From Streptomyces griseus (lineage in GTDB: Bacteria > Actinomycetota > Actinomycetes > Streptomycetales > Streptomycetaceae): a stretch of DNA of 64,000 nucleotides. The position numbers and the translations under genes are program-made. The notes under the pieces are model-generated. The model ran no database searches and was not told where the DNA came from. It saw only the letters and a program-made list of their open reading frames with translations. Shown one piece after another: positions 1-8,449 of the stretch. Each line of letters starts with the position of its first letter. Position 1 is the stretch's first letter. Location: contig NZ_UAVD01000029.1 of assembly GCF_900460065.1 (NCBI RefSeq), positions 558,001-622,000 on the forward strand, in the 5' to 3' direction.

Positions 1-266
1 ACCGGGGCCGGGAGATCCGGGCGACGGCGACCGCGGTCGTCCCCGCCGGAGCCGCGGACGAGGACCGGGTCGCGATCGCCGCCGAACCGGGCGCCGAGGT
101 CCGCATCGACGGCAGGCCCCTGCACGTCATGAGGCGGGCGGACGGCACCTATCTGAGCGACGTCCGGCACTACGAGTCGTACCCGACGCTGCTGGAGGCG
201 GCCCGTGCCGCCGTCGACGAGCTCGGAGCCGCCCGACTCGCGCACCCCGCCGCGCACCGCATGTGA
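1..266 (+). CDS. melC1: MelC1 tyrosinase copper chaperone (C-terminal part)
   Basis: Only the last 87 codons are present; the reading frame runs from base 3 to TGA at 264-266. MelC1 binds apo-tyrosinase, delivers copper and helps its Tat export. Visible is the typical C-terminal segment with a basic DGRPLHVMRRADG stretch, an HYES motif, a threonine/leucine turn and a final AARAAVDELG helix, matching Streptomyces MelC1 (caddie protein). The stop is 19 nt before the melC2 GTG, as in the usual melC1-melC2 operon. The signal peptide and the promoter lie outside the window. The assignment rests on this tail plus the neighbouring melC2. Confidence 0.88.
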   Translation, partial: RGREIRATATAVVPAGAADEDRVAIAAEPGAEVRIDGRPLHVMRRADGTYLSDVRHYESYPTLLEAARAAVDELGAARLAHPAAHRM

Positions 267-285
267 ACCAGGAGGAGCAGCACCG

Positions 286-1149
286 GTGTACACCCGCAAG
301 AACCAGCGCGACCTCACGCGCACCGAGAAGCGCCGACTCGTCGACGCGATCCTGAAACTGAAGCGCTCGGGCCGCTACGACGACTTCGTCGTCATGCACC
401 GGGAGTACTACGTCATGGACACCGAGCGGCGACCGCGCCCGGCGCACATGACGTCCTCGTTCTTCCCCTGGCACCGCCAGTACCTGCTGGAGTTCGAGAA
501 GGCGCTCCGGGGCGTCGACGCGGGCGTCAGCGTCCCCTACTGGGACTGGACCCAGGACAACAAGCCGACCTCGTCGCTCTGGGCGGAGGACTTCCTCGGC
601 GGCAACGGCAGGACCGGCGACCGCCAGGTCACCACCGGGGCGTTCGCCTACGGCGCGGGCAACTGGAGCGTCGGCAGGGGCGTCACCGACGAGCACTACC
701 TCACCCGCAACTTCGGCAGACCCGGCCGTGACCCGGTCTCCCTCCCCACTGAGGGCGACCTGGCGCGGGCGCTCAAGGACCCCGTCTACGACACCGAGCC
801 CTGGAACAGCGTCTGCTCCGAGGGCTTCCGCAACCGCGTCGAGGGATGGGGGATCCAGGGCGTACGCGGGGTGGGCCTCCACAACCGGGTCCACCAGTGG
901 GTCGGCGGCCCGATGGCGGGCGCCGCCTCCCCCGAGGACCCGGTGTTCTGGCTCCACCACTCCTTCATCGACCTGCTGTGGGACCGGTGGCGCACGGCGC
1001 ACCCGGACTCCGCCTACCGGCCGGGTCGCAAGCCCGCCTCGCCGAGCCGGGACCGCGACTACGTCTTCGGCCTCGACGAGGCGATGCCCCCCTGGGGCGT
1101 GACCCCGAGGAAGCTCCTCGACCACAGCAGGACCTACCGCTACGCCTGA
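286..1149 (+). CDS. melC2: Tyrosinase MelC2 (monophenol oxidase)
   Basis: Type 3 binuclear copper enzyme that oxidises tyrosine/DOPA to quinones, giving melanin. The GTG start at 286 is preceded by GGAGGAG at 271-277 and gives 287 residues, close to known MelC2 (about 273-290). CuA ligands appear as H38 (VMHREY), H54 and H63 (FPWHRQ); CuB ligands as H199 and H203 (GLHNRVHQW) and H225 (FWLHHSF). There is no signal peptide of its own; export depends on the Tat signal of MelC1. An in-frame ATG further upstream (205) would overlap melC1 and has no ribosome site, so it was rejected. Transcription probably ends at the hairpin at 1161-1202. Confidence 0.96.
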   Translation: MYTRKNQRDLTRTEKRRLVDAILKLKRSGRYDDFVVMHREYYVMDTERRPRPAHMTSSFFPWHRQYLLEFEKALRGVDAGVSVPYWDWTQDNKPTSSLWAEDFLGGNGRTGDRQVTTGAFAYGAGNWSVGRGVTDEHYLTRNFGRPGRDPVSLPTEGDLARALKDPVYDTEPWNSVCSEGFRNRVEGWGIQGVRGVGLHNRVHQWVGGPMAGAASPEDPVFWLHHSFIDLLWDRWRTAHPDSAYRPGRKPASPSRDRDYVFGLDEAMPPWGVTPRKLLDHSRTYRYA

Positions 1150-1160
1150 GCCCGGACGAA

Positions 1161-1202
1161 GGAACGGCCGGCCCCCTCCGCGAGGAGGGGGCCGGCCGTT
1201 CC
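1161..1202. terminator. Bidirectional terminator hairpin between melC2 and chaplin
   Basis: Perfect 19-bp inverted repeat (1161-1179 and 1184-1202) with a GCGA loop. It sits 11 bp after the melC2 stop and 14 bp before the chaplin stop, so it can end both convergent transcripts. Confidence 0.85.
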
Positions 1203-1216
1203 GGAACGACGGGAGA

Positions 1217-1498
1217 TCAGCGGCCGTAGCCGTAGCCACCGTTGTCGTGGTGGCCCGCGTCGACGTTGGCGCAGGTGTTGCCGAAGGCCGGGTTCAGCAG
1301 GCCGATCACGTTGATCGTGTTGCCGCAGAGGTTCACCGGCACGTGCACGGGCACCTGGACGGCGTTGCCCGAAGCGACGCCGGGGGAGCCGGCGGCGAGG
1401 CCCTGCGCGCCCGCGTCCGCGGAGGCCATGCCGGCGCCGCCGGCGATCAGGGCGCCGGTACCGGCCATGACTGCGGCGACCTTCGTCATACGAGACAT
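1217..1498 (-). CDS. Short chaplin
   Basis: A 93-residue secreted chaplin, the amphipathic amyloid-forming protein that lowers water surface tension and coats aerial hyphae. It has an N-terminal Sec signal peptide (about residues 1-28, MTKVAAVMAG...GMASADA) followed by one chaplin domain (GVASGNAVQVPVHVPVNLCG, then NTINVIGLLNPAFGNTCANV) with the two conserved cysteines. It ends in a Gly/Tyr/His-rich tail (HHDNGGYGYGR) and has no sortase signal, so it is a short chaplin (ChpD-H class), not a wall-anchored ChpA-C. The ribosome site AGGAG lies about 6 nt before ATG. Which of ChpD-H it corresponds to cannot be decided here. Confidence 0.93.
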   Translation of the reverse strand: MSRMTKVAAVMAGTGALIAGGAGMASADAGAQGLAAGSPGVASGNAVQVPVHVPVNLCGNTINVIGLLNPAFGNTCANVDAGHHDNGGYGYGR

Positions 1499-1637
1499 TC
1501 GGAACTCCTAGAACAGTTAGGGGGTGTGCTGCGGACGCGAGGCCCGCACCCCCTGACAACGCGGCAGAGGCCGGACGGTAACGGATCAGCCCATAGGTGA
1601 TATCTCCGACGCACCTGTCCGGCGTACGCCCGGCGCG

Positions 1638-2786
1638 TCAGCGCCCGATCACCGGCAGCCCCGACAACCGCTCGTGCCAGTCCCGCGCCGCCGGGAACCG
1701 GGCCTTCACGGTCTCCACGGCCCGCTCCCGTACGGCCACCTGCGACTCGCGCAGCCGCAGCAGCGGCTCCAGGCCCGGCCGCGCCAGCAGCAGTCGCTGG
1801 TTGACCACGGGCACCGGCCCCCAGTGGTTCTTGTAGCTCTCCGCACCGCGCAGCAGGCTCAGCACCGTCCGGCCGCCGTCCGAAGCCTGCTGGGCGACCT
1901 CGCGCAGCAGCATCGTCGACACGTCGACCTTCCGCTCGCGCAGCGCCGGGTCCGCACCGTACAGGTAGCCGCCCGTCAGCCGGCCGGACTGCAACGACAG
2001 GTTGGACGCCACCACCGCGCCGTTCAGCCGGAACTCGGTCATGGCCGCCGTGCCGTCCCCCACCATCCGACCCACCGACCGGACCAGGTGGTCCGAGAAC
2101 CGCGACCGGAGGTGCTCGGGGTTGACCCCCCGGCCCTCCCACTGCCGTTCGTGCAGCCGCAGCAGCGTGCCGATCGCGGCGGGCACCCCGTCCCGCGGGA
2201 CCCGGTGGGCCTCGACGCCCAGGGCTTCGACCTTGCGCAGCTTGGAGCGCAGCCGCTGACCCCGCGAGCCCGTCAGCCCCGCCACGAAATCGCCCAGCGG
2301 CTCGGCCGGCAGCTCCATGCACGTCGAGTCGGTGAGCCGGCTCCGGGCCCCGGCCCACCGCCCGAACAGCAACTGCGCCGACGCGTCGGGCCTGACCTCC
2401 CGCAGGTCCACCACGGTGTGCCGGGCCGCCCGGTCCAGACCCCGCCCCAGCGCCCCCACCGCGTACCCGGCCTCCTCCTCGTCGAGCAGGATGTCGAAGA
2501 AGTCGGAGATCGCCCCGCCCATCGGGACGAGCAGCGGCATCGGACGGTGCACCAGCATCAGCGGCGCCGCCCCGATCAGCCGCCCCGCCCGGCGGACCAG
2601 CAGCACCCGCAGCCGGCCCTCCTGACCGTAGGAGATCCACCACGAGTGCAGCCAGGCGTGGCTCTGGAACGGGGTCGCGGTGGCGCAGCGGCGGTGCAGC
2701 GCGTCCCACTCCCCGGCGAGGGCGCCGAACTCCCCGAAGTCCCGGCACAGGGTCACGACGAGGCCGCCCGCCCGGCGCCCCGTCAT
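1638..2786 (-). CDS. GNAT/FemAB-like acyltransferase of exopolysaccharide operon
   Basis: A 382-residue protein of the BioF2-like/CelD-type GNAT family (Acetyltransf_6), widespread at the end of polysaccharide operons. Visible features are the N-terminal FQSHAWLHSWWISYG segment, a central region rich in basic residues and the C-terminal GGYLYGADPALRERKVDVSTM block with a lysine-helix typical of the fold. The ATG at 2786 overlaps the stop of the preceding Wzz-like gene (ATGA), showing translational coupling. As last gene of the operon it probably acylates or otherwise decorates a sugar or carrier-linked repeat unit in the cytoplasm. The substrate is not predictable. Confidence 0.8.
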   Translation of the reverse strand: MTGRRAGGLVVTLCRDFGEFGALAGEWDALHRRCATATPFQSHAWLHSWWISYGQEGRLRVLLVRRAGRLIGAAPLMLVHRPMPLLVPMGGAISDFFDILLDEEEAGYAVGALGRGLDRAARHTVVDLREVRPDASAQLLFGRWAGARSRLTDSTCMELPAEPLGDFVAGLTGSRGQRLRSKLRKVEALGVEAHRVPRDGVPAAIGTLLRLHERQWEGRGVNPEHLRSRFSDHLVRSVGRMVGDGTAAMTEFRLNGAVVASNLSLQSGRLTGGYLYGADPALRERKVDVSTMLLREVAQQASDGGRTVLSLLRGAESYKNHWGPVPVVNQRLLLARPGLEPLLRLRESQVAVRERAVETVKARFPAARDWHERLSGLPVIGR

Positions 2787-3454
2787 CGGACGAGCTCCCG
2801 GTCGTCCTGGGCGACGCCGCCCCCGGCCGTGGGACCGGGAACCTGCGCCGCCACGGGCCGGGCCGCCCGGCGCGGCCGGACCAGCAGCACGAGGCCGCCC
2901 AGCAGCCCGCCCGTCGCGGCCCCCACCGCGCCGCCCAGCGGCACGGACGGCGAGACCGGCCGGTCCGGCGTCATCGCATGGGTGAACTTGATCAGCTTCA
3001 CCCCGGTGTCGTCGGCGACGTGGCCGCTGCTCACGATGACGGCCTCGATGACCGCGTTGGCGATGTCGGCCGCCCTGCGCCGGTCCTCGGACGTGCCCGT
3101 CACCGCGATCATCGGCGAGTCGGGAGAGGTCTCGGACCGGACGTGGGACCGCAGTTCGCGCACCGGCTCGCCCGCCGCGCCCTGGGCGTACGAGAGCGTC
3201 GCGTCGCTCGTCGTCAGCCGCCCGTACGACTGGGCGTACCCCAGGGCCGCCGAGGGGTCCGTCTCCCCTTCGGCGACCGCCATCGCATAGCTGGTGGCCT
3301 CGTACCGGTCCGCGGCGAGCGCACCGTACGAGAGCCCGGACGCGGTGCCGATCAGTACGCAGACGGGCAGCGGCCACCAGTGCGGCAGCCGGGCGAGGGC
3401 GGTGCGCAGCCGACGGACGGTGATGTGTCGCTGCTGCTCGGGCGAGTCGGTCAT
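2783..3454 (-). CDS. Wzz/YveK-type chain-length determinant-like membrane protein
   Basis: A 223-residue inner-membrane protein with two transmembrane segments (about residues 25-48, PLPVCVLIGTASGLSYGALAA, and about 172-192, LGGAVGAATGGLLGGLVLL) flanking an extracytoplasmic region, the architecture of Wzz/Lipopolysaccharide_Wzz domain proteins. It lacks an attached tyrosine kinase and is short for the family. It is coupled by ATGA overlaps to the GT4 gene before it and the GNAT gene after it. It probably controls length or export of the polymer made by this operon. Confidence 0.8.
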   Translation of the reverse strand: MTDSPEQQRHITVRRLRTALARLPHWWPLPVCVLIGTASGLSYGALAADRYEATSYAMAVAEGETDPSAALGYAQSYGRLTTSDATLSYAQGAAGEPVRELRSHVRSETSPDSPMIAVTGTSEDRRRAADIANAVIEAVIVSSGHVADDTGVKLIKFTHAMTPDRPVSPSVPLGGAVGAATGGLLGGLVLLVRPRRAARPVAAQVPGPTAGGGVAQDDRELVR

Positions 3455-4587
3455 GAGAGGGCTCTCCGGTTCGGTGGGGCGGTGTCGAGGGCGTACGCGT
3501 AGACGTCCATCAGGCGCTCGCTGCTGCGCCTGATGTCGTAGTGGCCGACGGCCCGGGGCGGCGGCTGCCGGGCGGTCGCGGCCTGTATCCGCTGCCGCAG
3601 CCGGGCCGTCAGCTCCTCGGGGCTCCCGGCGATCCGGGTGGCCGAGGGGGCATGGGCGGCGGGCAGGTCGTCGATGGCCGGGCAGGCGTCGTGGAGCACG
3701 GGCAGTCCGGCGGCGAGCGCCTCCACGGCGGCGAGTCCGAAGGACTCCTCGCGGGAGGTGGAGACGAAGACGTCCAGGGCGCTCAGCAGCGCCGGGACAC
3801 CCGGGACCGGACCGTCCCCGTGCTCGTCGCACTCCCCGAGGAACCGGATCCGGTCCACCGCCCCGAGGCGCAGGGCCAGCGCCCGCAGCGCCCCGGCCTC
3901 CGGACCGTCCCCGGCCAGCAGCAGACGGGCCTCCGGCAGGGCGGCGACCGCGCGGATCAGTACGTCGAACCGCTTGCCCGGCACCAGCCGCCCGACCCCG
4001 CCGACGACGAACGCCCCGCCGGGAATGCCGAGTTCCGCCCGCACGGCCGCCCGGCGGCCCGCGTCGAAGCGGAACAGGTCCGCGTCGATGCCGTTCGGCA
4101 CCAGCCGGATGCGGTCGGCCGGCACGCCCCAGTCCCGCAGCCGGCCGGCCACCGTGGAGGAGACGGCGACGGTCGCCGCCCCGAGGCGTTCGGTCGCGAG
4201 GTAGAGGGCCCGCACGGACCGGGTGAGCGGGCGGCCCTCGATCTCGGCCCGCCCCAGGGAGTGCTCGGTGGCGACGGTGGCCCGGGTCCCGGCGATCCTG
4301 GCCGCGATCCTGCCGTAGACACAGGCCCGGTACAGGTGTGTGTGGACCACGTCGTAGCGGCCCTGCCGGATCAGCCGGGCCAGCCTGCCGACGGCCGACA
4401 GATCCCGGTTGCCGCGCATCCCGAGGTGGGTGACCCGGATGCCGTCGGACCGCAGCTCCTCGGCCACCGCCCCCGGGTTGGTGAGCGTCACCACATCGCA
4501 TTCCACCGGCAGGTGCCGCAGCAGCAGCCGCAACTGCCGCTCGGCGCCGCCGACCCCGAGCCCGGTGATGACGTGCAGCGCCCTCAC
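3451..4587 (-). CDS. Glycosyltransferase family 4 (GT-B fold)
   Basis: A 378-residue retaining GT-B glycosyltransferase. The N-terminal acceptor domain starts HVITGLGVGGAERQL. The C-terminal nucleotide-sugar domain shows VPNGIDADLFR, GRLVPGKRFDVLIRA, LAGDGPE and the ExFGLAAVEALAAGLPV motif whose glutamates contact the donor. The GTG start at 4587 forms a GTGA overlap with the upstream deacetylase stop. It adds a sugar to the lipid-linked repeat unit on the cytoplasmic membrane face. Donor and acceptor cannot be predicted from sequence alone. Confidence 0.88.
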   Translation of the reverse strand: MRALHVITGLGVGGAERQLRLLLRHLPVECDVVTLTNPGAVAEELRSDGIRVTHLGMRGNRDLSAVGRLARLIRQGRYDVVHTHLYRACVYGRIAARIAGTRATVATEHSLGRAEIEGRPLTRSVRALYLATERLGAATVAVSSTVAGRLRDWGVPADRIRLVPNGIDADLFRFDAGRRAAVRAELGIPGGAFVVGGVGRLVPGKRFDVLIRAVAALPEARLLLAGDGPEAGALRALALRLGAVDRIRFLGECDEHGDGPVPGVPALLSALDVFVSTSREESFGLAAVEALAAGLPVLHDACPAIDDLPAAHAPSATRIAGSPEELTARLRQRIQAATARQPPPRAVGHYDIRRSSERLMDVYAYALDTAPPNRRALS

Positions 4588-5396
4588 CGCGGGCCGCCCG
4601 TCCGCACGGGTGCGGCGACCCGGGCGCCCGCACCGGGGGCCGCCACCTGCCGCAGCCCGTGCCGCAGGTCCTTCGCCCACAGGCGCACCCCCCGGTCCGC
4701 CTGGCTGATGTGGGTGCGGGGCAGCGCGAACCGGCTGAGCAGCGGGCCGGGGGCCAGCGCGCACGCGTAGCCGTAGCCCGCCGAGCGCGCGGCCTCGGTG
4801 ACCCGGCGGTCGAGGATGCCGTACGGGTAGCAGAAGCCCTCCGGGAGCGACCCGGTGAGCTCGCCGATCAGCTCCCGGCTGCGGGCGGTCTCCCGGCGCA
4901 GCTCCTCGTCCGGAAGGGCCGTCAGATCCCGGTGGTACAGACCGTGCGAGCCGACCTCCATGCCCGCGGCGGCGACCCGCCGGACGTCGTCGTGGCTGAG
5001 CAGCGGCTTGCGCGGGCCGAGCGGATCCCACTCGTTGACGCCGCCCGGCCTGCCCGGCAGGACGAAGACCGTCGCCCGGAAGCCGTGCTCGCGCAGCACC
5101 GGCAGCGCCTCGCCGAGGAAGTCCGCGTACCCGTCGTCGAAGGTCAGCCCGACCAGGCCGCGCCGCCCCGCGTCCCCCGCGCGCAGCAGCTCGGCGACCC
5201 CCACCCCCGTCAGCCGCCGGCTGCGCAGCCAGGACAGCTGCTCGTCGAGGCGGTCGGGGGAGACGGTGATGCCGTAGGGATCGTCGCTCGGGTCGGTCAC
5301 CGAGTGGTAGGTGAGGATCCAGGGCTGACGGCGGGTGTGCGGGCGGGGCCGGGACGAGGGAGCGTCGGCGCGGTGTGCCGAGGATTCAGCGGCCAT
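4584..5396 (-). CDS. Polysaccharide deacetylase (NodB domain, CE4)
   Basis: A 270-residue CE4 metal-dependent deacetylase. The NodB core carries TFDDGYAD (catalytic and metal-binding aspartates) and SHGLYHRD (metal-binding histidines), followed by CYPYG. No clear signal peptide is present, so it may act in the cytoplasm or at the membrane. ATG at 5396 is chosen because GGAGG lies 8-9 nt upstream; the TTG directly before it is less likely. The gene overlaps the stop of the MurJ-like gene by 11 bp. Its presence suggests the operon's polymer contains N-acetylated sugars that are partly deacetylated. Confidence 0.88.
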   Translation of the reverse strand: MAAESSAHRADAPSSRPRPHTRRQPWILTYHSVTDPSDDPYGITVSPDRLDEQLSWLRSRRLTGVGVAELLRAGDAGRRGLVGLTFDDGYADFLGEALPVLREHGFRATVFVLPGRPGGVNEWDPLGPRKPLLSHDDVRRVAAAGMEVGSHGLYHRDLTALPDEELRRETARSRELIGELTGSLPEGFCYPYGILDRRVTEAARSAGYGYACALAPGPLLSRFALPRTHISQADRGVRLWAKDLRHGLRQVAAPGAGARVAAPVRTGGPR

Positions 5397-7092
5397 CAAG
5401 GAACCTCCGTCGGGTGAGTGCCAGCAGGGAGACGACCTCGGGCGAACGCAGGGCGAGCCCGGTCAGGAAGAACACGGCGGGGACGAGGAGACAGCCGACG
5501 GCCAGGCTCAGCACCGGGTCGGGCACCAGGGGAGCGCACGCCCAGCCGGCCGCGCCCGCCGCCAGCGACGCCCCGGCGAGCCGGCCCAGCGAGAGGGCCA
5601 CGGCCCGCGCCCGGATCGGCACCACCCGGGTGCCGAGGCCCATGAGCAGCAGCAGAGCCGTCGAGCTGATCCCGAGCGCGTTGGCGGTCGCGATGCCGTC
5701 CACGCCGAAGCGGTACGTCAGGGCGTACCCGGCCCCCGTCGTGACCAGCAGCCCGGTGCCCATGGCGAACGCCGGAAACCAGGTGGGCCGCCCGGACGAG
5801 AAGAACGGCCGGCTCAGCGCCCCGACCAGACAGTGGCCGAGCAGCCCCAGCGCGTACACCCGCATCACCTGGGCGGTCGACGCGGTGTCGGCGGGGTCGA
5901 ACGCGCCGCGCTGGAAGAGGACCTCGATGATCTGCGGCGCGTAGCCGAGGACGACCGCCGTACCGAGCAGCACCACCATCCCGGCCAGCGCCAGGTCCCG
6001 CTCGACCCGCAGCCGGGCCCTCTCCCGGTCTCCCGCGGCCATGGCCTGCGCGACCACGGGGAAGGTCACCGTGCAGATCATCAGCGACAGGACCATCGGC
6101 ATCTGCGCCACCTTCTGCGCGTAGTTCAGATGCGAGATCGCGCCCGCCGGCAGCGTGGAGGCCAGGAACCGCTCCACCAGCACCTGGGACTGACGGCTCA
6201 CCACGAACAGGACCACCGGGGCCAGCACGGCGAACCCCAGCAGCGGAGCGGTCCGCGCCGCGCGCCGACCCCGTCGGAACCTCGGCGGCCGGGGCCGCGC
6301 GAGCGGCACCAGCCGCAGGAACACGGGAAGCTGGGTCAGGATCATCAGCACACTGCCGACCGCGACCCCCACCGCCGCCGCCCGTACCCCCCAGGCCGCG
6401 TGCAGCGCGAGCGTCATCCCGATGATGCCGAGGTTGTACGCGGCGTAGACCCCGGCGGGCGGCAGGAAGCTGCGGTGCGCCCGCAGCGCGGCGCTGAAGT
6501 AGCCGGTGATCCCGAAGGTGAGGACGGTGACCGAGGTCAGGCGCGTGCAGTCCACGGCGAGCCGCGGATCGGCCAGCCCCGGGGCCAGCAGGCCGACGAC
6601 CCACGGGGCGCCCGCGATGAGCAGCGCCGCGCCGCCGGAGAGCAGGAGGAACAGCCGGGGGAGCGTGGTCGCCACCAGATCGCGTACGGGGTCGGATCCG
6701 GGGGTTTCCCCGGCCGCCGCCCGCCGGGTCAGGGCGAGGCTGAACGCGGGGACCAGGAGGAGCGCCATCCCGTCCTCGATCAGCAGCGTCGCCGCCATCT
6801 CGGGCACGGTCCAGGCGATCAGGAAGGCGTCACTCGCGTCGCTCGCCCCGAAGTACCGGGCGATGGCCTGGTCCCGCACCAGACCGAGGACGGCCCCCAG
6901 CACGGTCAGCACCGCCGTCCCCGCCGCCGCGCGGGCGAGGAAGGACCCGAGCCGGGGCGCCTCGCCGCCGCCCGTCCCGGGGGAGAGCGGGCCTTCGGCC
7001 CCACCCCCCGGGGCGGGCAGCGGCGGCGGGGCCGCCGCGTGTGCCGGACGCGCCCCGGCCCGCGTGCCCGTCCCGGTGCCGGCGTCGCTCAT
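5386..7092 (-). CDS. MurJ/MviN-family lipid-linked oligosaccharide flippase
   Basis: A 568-residue polytopic membrane protein of the MOP superfamily (MurJ/MviN branch) with about 13-14 hydrophobic segments and the opening motif LGLVRDQAIARYFGASDASDAF. MurJ flips lipid II; homologues inside polysaccharide operons are thought to move other undecaprenyl-linked units. Position between the O-antigen ligase and the deacetylase favours the second role here. ATG at 7092 overlaps the stop of the ligase gene (ATGA). The first 60 residues are a Gly/Ala/Pro-rich cytoplasmic extension. Confidence 0.85.
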   Translation of the reverse strand: MSDAGTGTGTRAGARPAHAAAPPPLPAPGGGAEGPLSPGTGGGEAPRLGSFLARAAAGTAVLTVLGAVLGLVRDQAIARYFGASDASDAFLIAWTVPEMAATLLIEDGMALLLVPAFSLALTRRAAAGETPGSDPVRDLVATTLPRLFLLLSGGAALLIAGAPWVVGLLAPGLADPRLAVDCTRLTSVTVLTFGITGYFSAALRAHRSFLPPAGVYAAYNLGIIGMTLALHAAWGVRAAAVGVAVGSVLMILTQLPVFLRLVPLARPRPPRFRRGRRAARTAPLLGFAVLAPVVLFVVSRQSQVLVERFLASTLPAGAISHLNYAQKVAQMPMVLSLMICTVTFPVVAQAMAAGDRERARLRVERDLALAGMVVLLGTAVVLGYAPQIIEVLFQRGAFDPADTASTAQVMRVYALGLLGHCLVGALSRPFFSSGRPTWFPAFAMGTGLLVTTGAGYALTYRFGVDGIATANALGISSTALLLLMGLGTRVVPIRARAVALSLGRLAGASLAAGAAGWACAPLVPDPVLSLAVGCLLVPAVFFLTGLALRSPEVVSLLALTRRRFLDGR

Positions 7093-8447
7093 ACGGTGCT
7101 CACCCGGTCCGGCCCGGCCAGCGCCCACCAGGCGGCCAGCCCCAGCACGATCCCGCTCAGCACCGTGGTGGGCCCGCCGATGTCGGCGTACAGGAAGTTG
7201 ACGCTCTGCCAGGTCATCAGGGCCACCGCCGCCAGCCCGCAGTCCACGGCCGCGTGTCCGCGGGAGCGTGCGACGTACAGTCTGCGGACCGCGCCGACCA
7301 GGAGCGCCGCCCAGCTGCCGACGAGCGCGGTCAGACCGATGAGGCCCTGCTCGCCGAGGACCAGGAGATACATGTTGTGCGGGGAGAGGAGCGCCTGCCG
7401 CCGGAACTCCTGGCCCGCCCCGGCCGTGTCGCTTCCGGAGGAGAGCCCGATGGATGCGTGTCCGTCACGGTGGGCGGGGAAGCCCTTGAGGCCGACCCCG
7501 GTGGCCGGCCGCTCCCGCCACATCGCGCCCGCCGCGCCCCACAGCGCGTAGCGGTCGCTGACCGACCGGTCGGGGGTGCTGGTCACCCGGGTCACGCTGG
7601 CGGCCCGGTCCGCGATCATCTCGGAGCCGATGCCGAGCCCGCCGACCAGGACCACCCCGGCCGCGCCCAGCACGGCCAGCGCCGTCAGGGCCTGCCGCCG
7701 CCCGGCCAGGGCCAGGACGACGAGGAGCGCGGCGACCGTGGCGACCCACACGCCCCGGCTGAACGACAGCGTCAGGGGCACGACCAGCGCGACAGCGAGG
7801 ACGGCGGCGCAGGGCCGCAGCGGGCCCGGGGCGTTCCGCGGCGCCCGCAGGGCGCAGGCCGCGGCGGCGAGCAGCCCGTAGGCGACGACGGTCGCCATCC
7901 CCATGATGTCGCTGGGCCCGAACGTGCCGACCGCCCGGATGTCCTCGCCCATGTAGGAGGCGCCGGTGCCGGTGACGTACTGGTGGACGCCCGTGACGCC
8001 CTGGACGACCGCCAGGAGGGCGAGCGAGCCGGCGACGATCCGGAACCCGTGGGCGTCCCGGAGCAGCAGGTACACGGCGGTCGGCACGAGGACGAAGACC
8101 TGGAGGTAGCGCACGAGCCCCGGCAGGGCCGCCGCCGGGTCCGCCGCGGTGACCGTGGCCACCGCGAAGCCCACGGCGGGCAGGCCGAGGACCAGCGGGG
8201 CCGTGCCGCTCAGCGGACGCTGCCGCAGATACAGCAGCCGCCCCGCGCACACCAGCACCGCGAGGGCGGACGCCACATCGGCCGGACCGGCCCCGCCCCA
8301 GGCCCCGGAGGGCAGGGCGGGCAGCAGGACGGTGGCGACCAGCGGCAGCAGCGGCCAACGGCTCCGCAAGCCGCTCCACGGAAAGCGCACGGTCGCGCGG
8401 GGCCCGGCCGCCGCCGACGGCGCGGGCGGGGTCAGCACAGCGGCCAT
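7089..8447 (-). CDS. O-antigen ligase/polymerase family membrane protein (Wzy_C)
   Basis: A 452-residue protein with about ten to twelve transmembrane helices and the large extracytoplasmic loop typical of Wzy/WaaL proteins. The loop contains the family motif region PATGVGLKGFPAHRDG followed by SPHNMYLLVLGEQGLIGL (H-N-x-Y-L motif). In a Wzx/Wzy-type pathway it polymerises or ligates flipped repeat units outside the membrane. ATG at 8447 starts 2 bp after the stop of the sugar transferase gene. Confidence 0.87.
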   Translation of the reverse strand: MAAVLTPPAPSAAAGPRATVRFPWSGLRSRWPLLPLVATVLLPALPSGAWGGAGPADVASALAVLVCAGRLLYLRQRPLSGTAPLVLGLPAVGFAVATVTAADPAAALPGLVRYLQVFVLVPTAVYLLLRDAHGFRIVAGSLALLAVVQGVTGVHQYVTGTGASYMGEDIRAVGTFGPSDIMGMATVVAYGLLAAAACALRAPRNAPGPLRPCAAVLAVALVVPLTLSFSRGVWVATVAALLVVLALAGRRQALTALAVLGAAGVVLVGGLGIGSEMIADRAASVTRVTSTPDRSVSDRYALWGAAGAMWRERPATGVGLKGFPAHRDGHASIGLSSGSDTAGAGQEFRRQALLSPHNMYLLVLGEQGLIGLTALVGSWAALLVGAVRRLYVARSRGHAAVDCGLAAVALMTWQSVNFLYADIGGPTTVLSGIVLGLAAWWALAGPDRVSTV

Positions 8448-8449
8448 GA

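Noticed and set aside
5335-7551. 738-codon plus-strand frame
   Set aside because: Antisense to the flippase and ligase genes; its product is low-complexity Arg/Gly/His/Gln with no domain.
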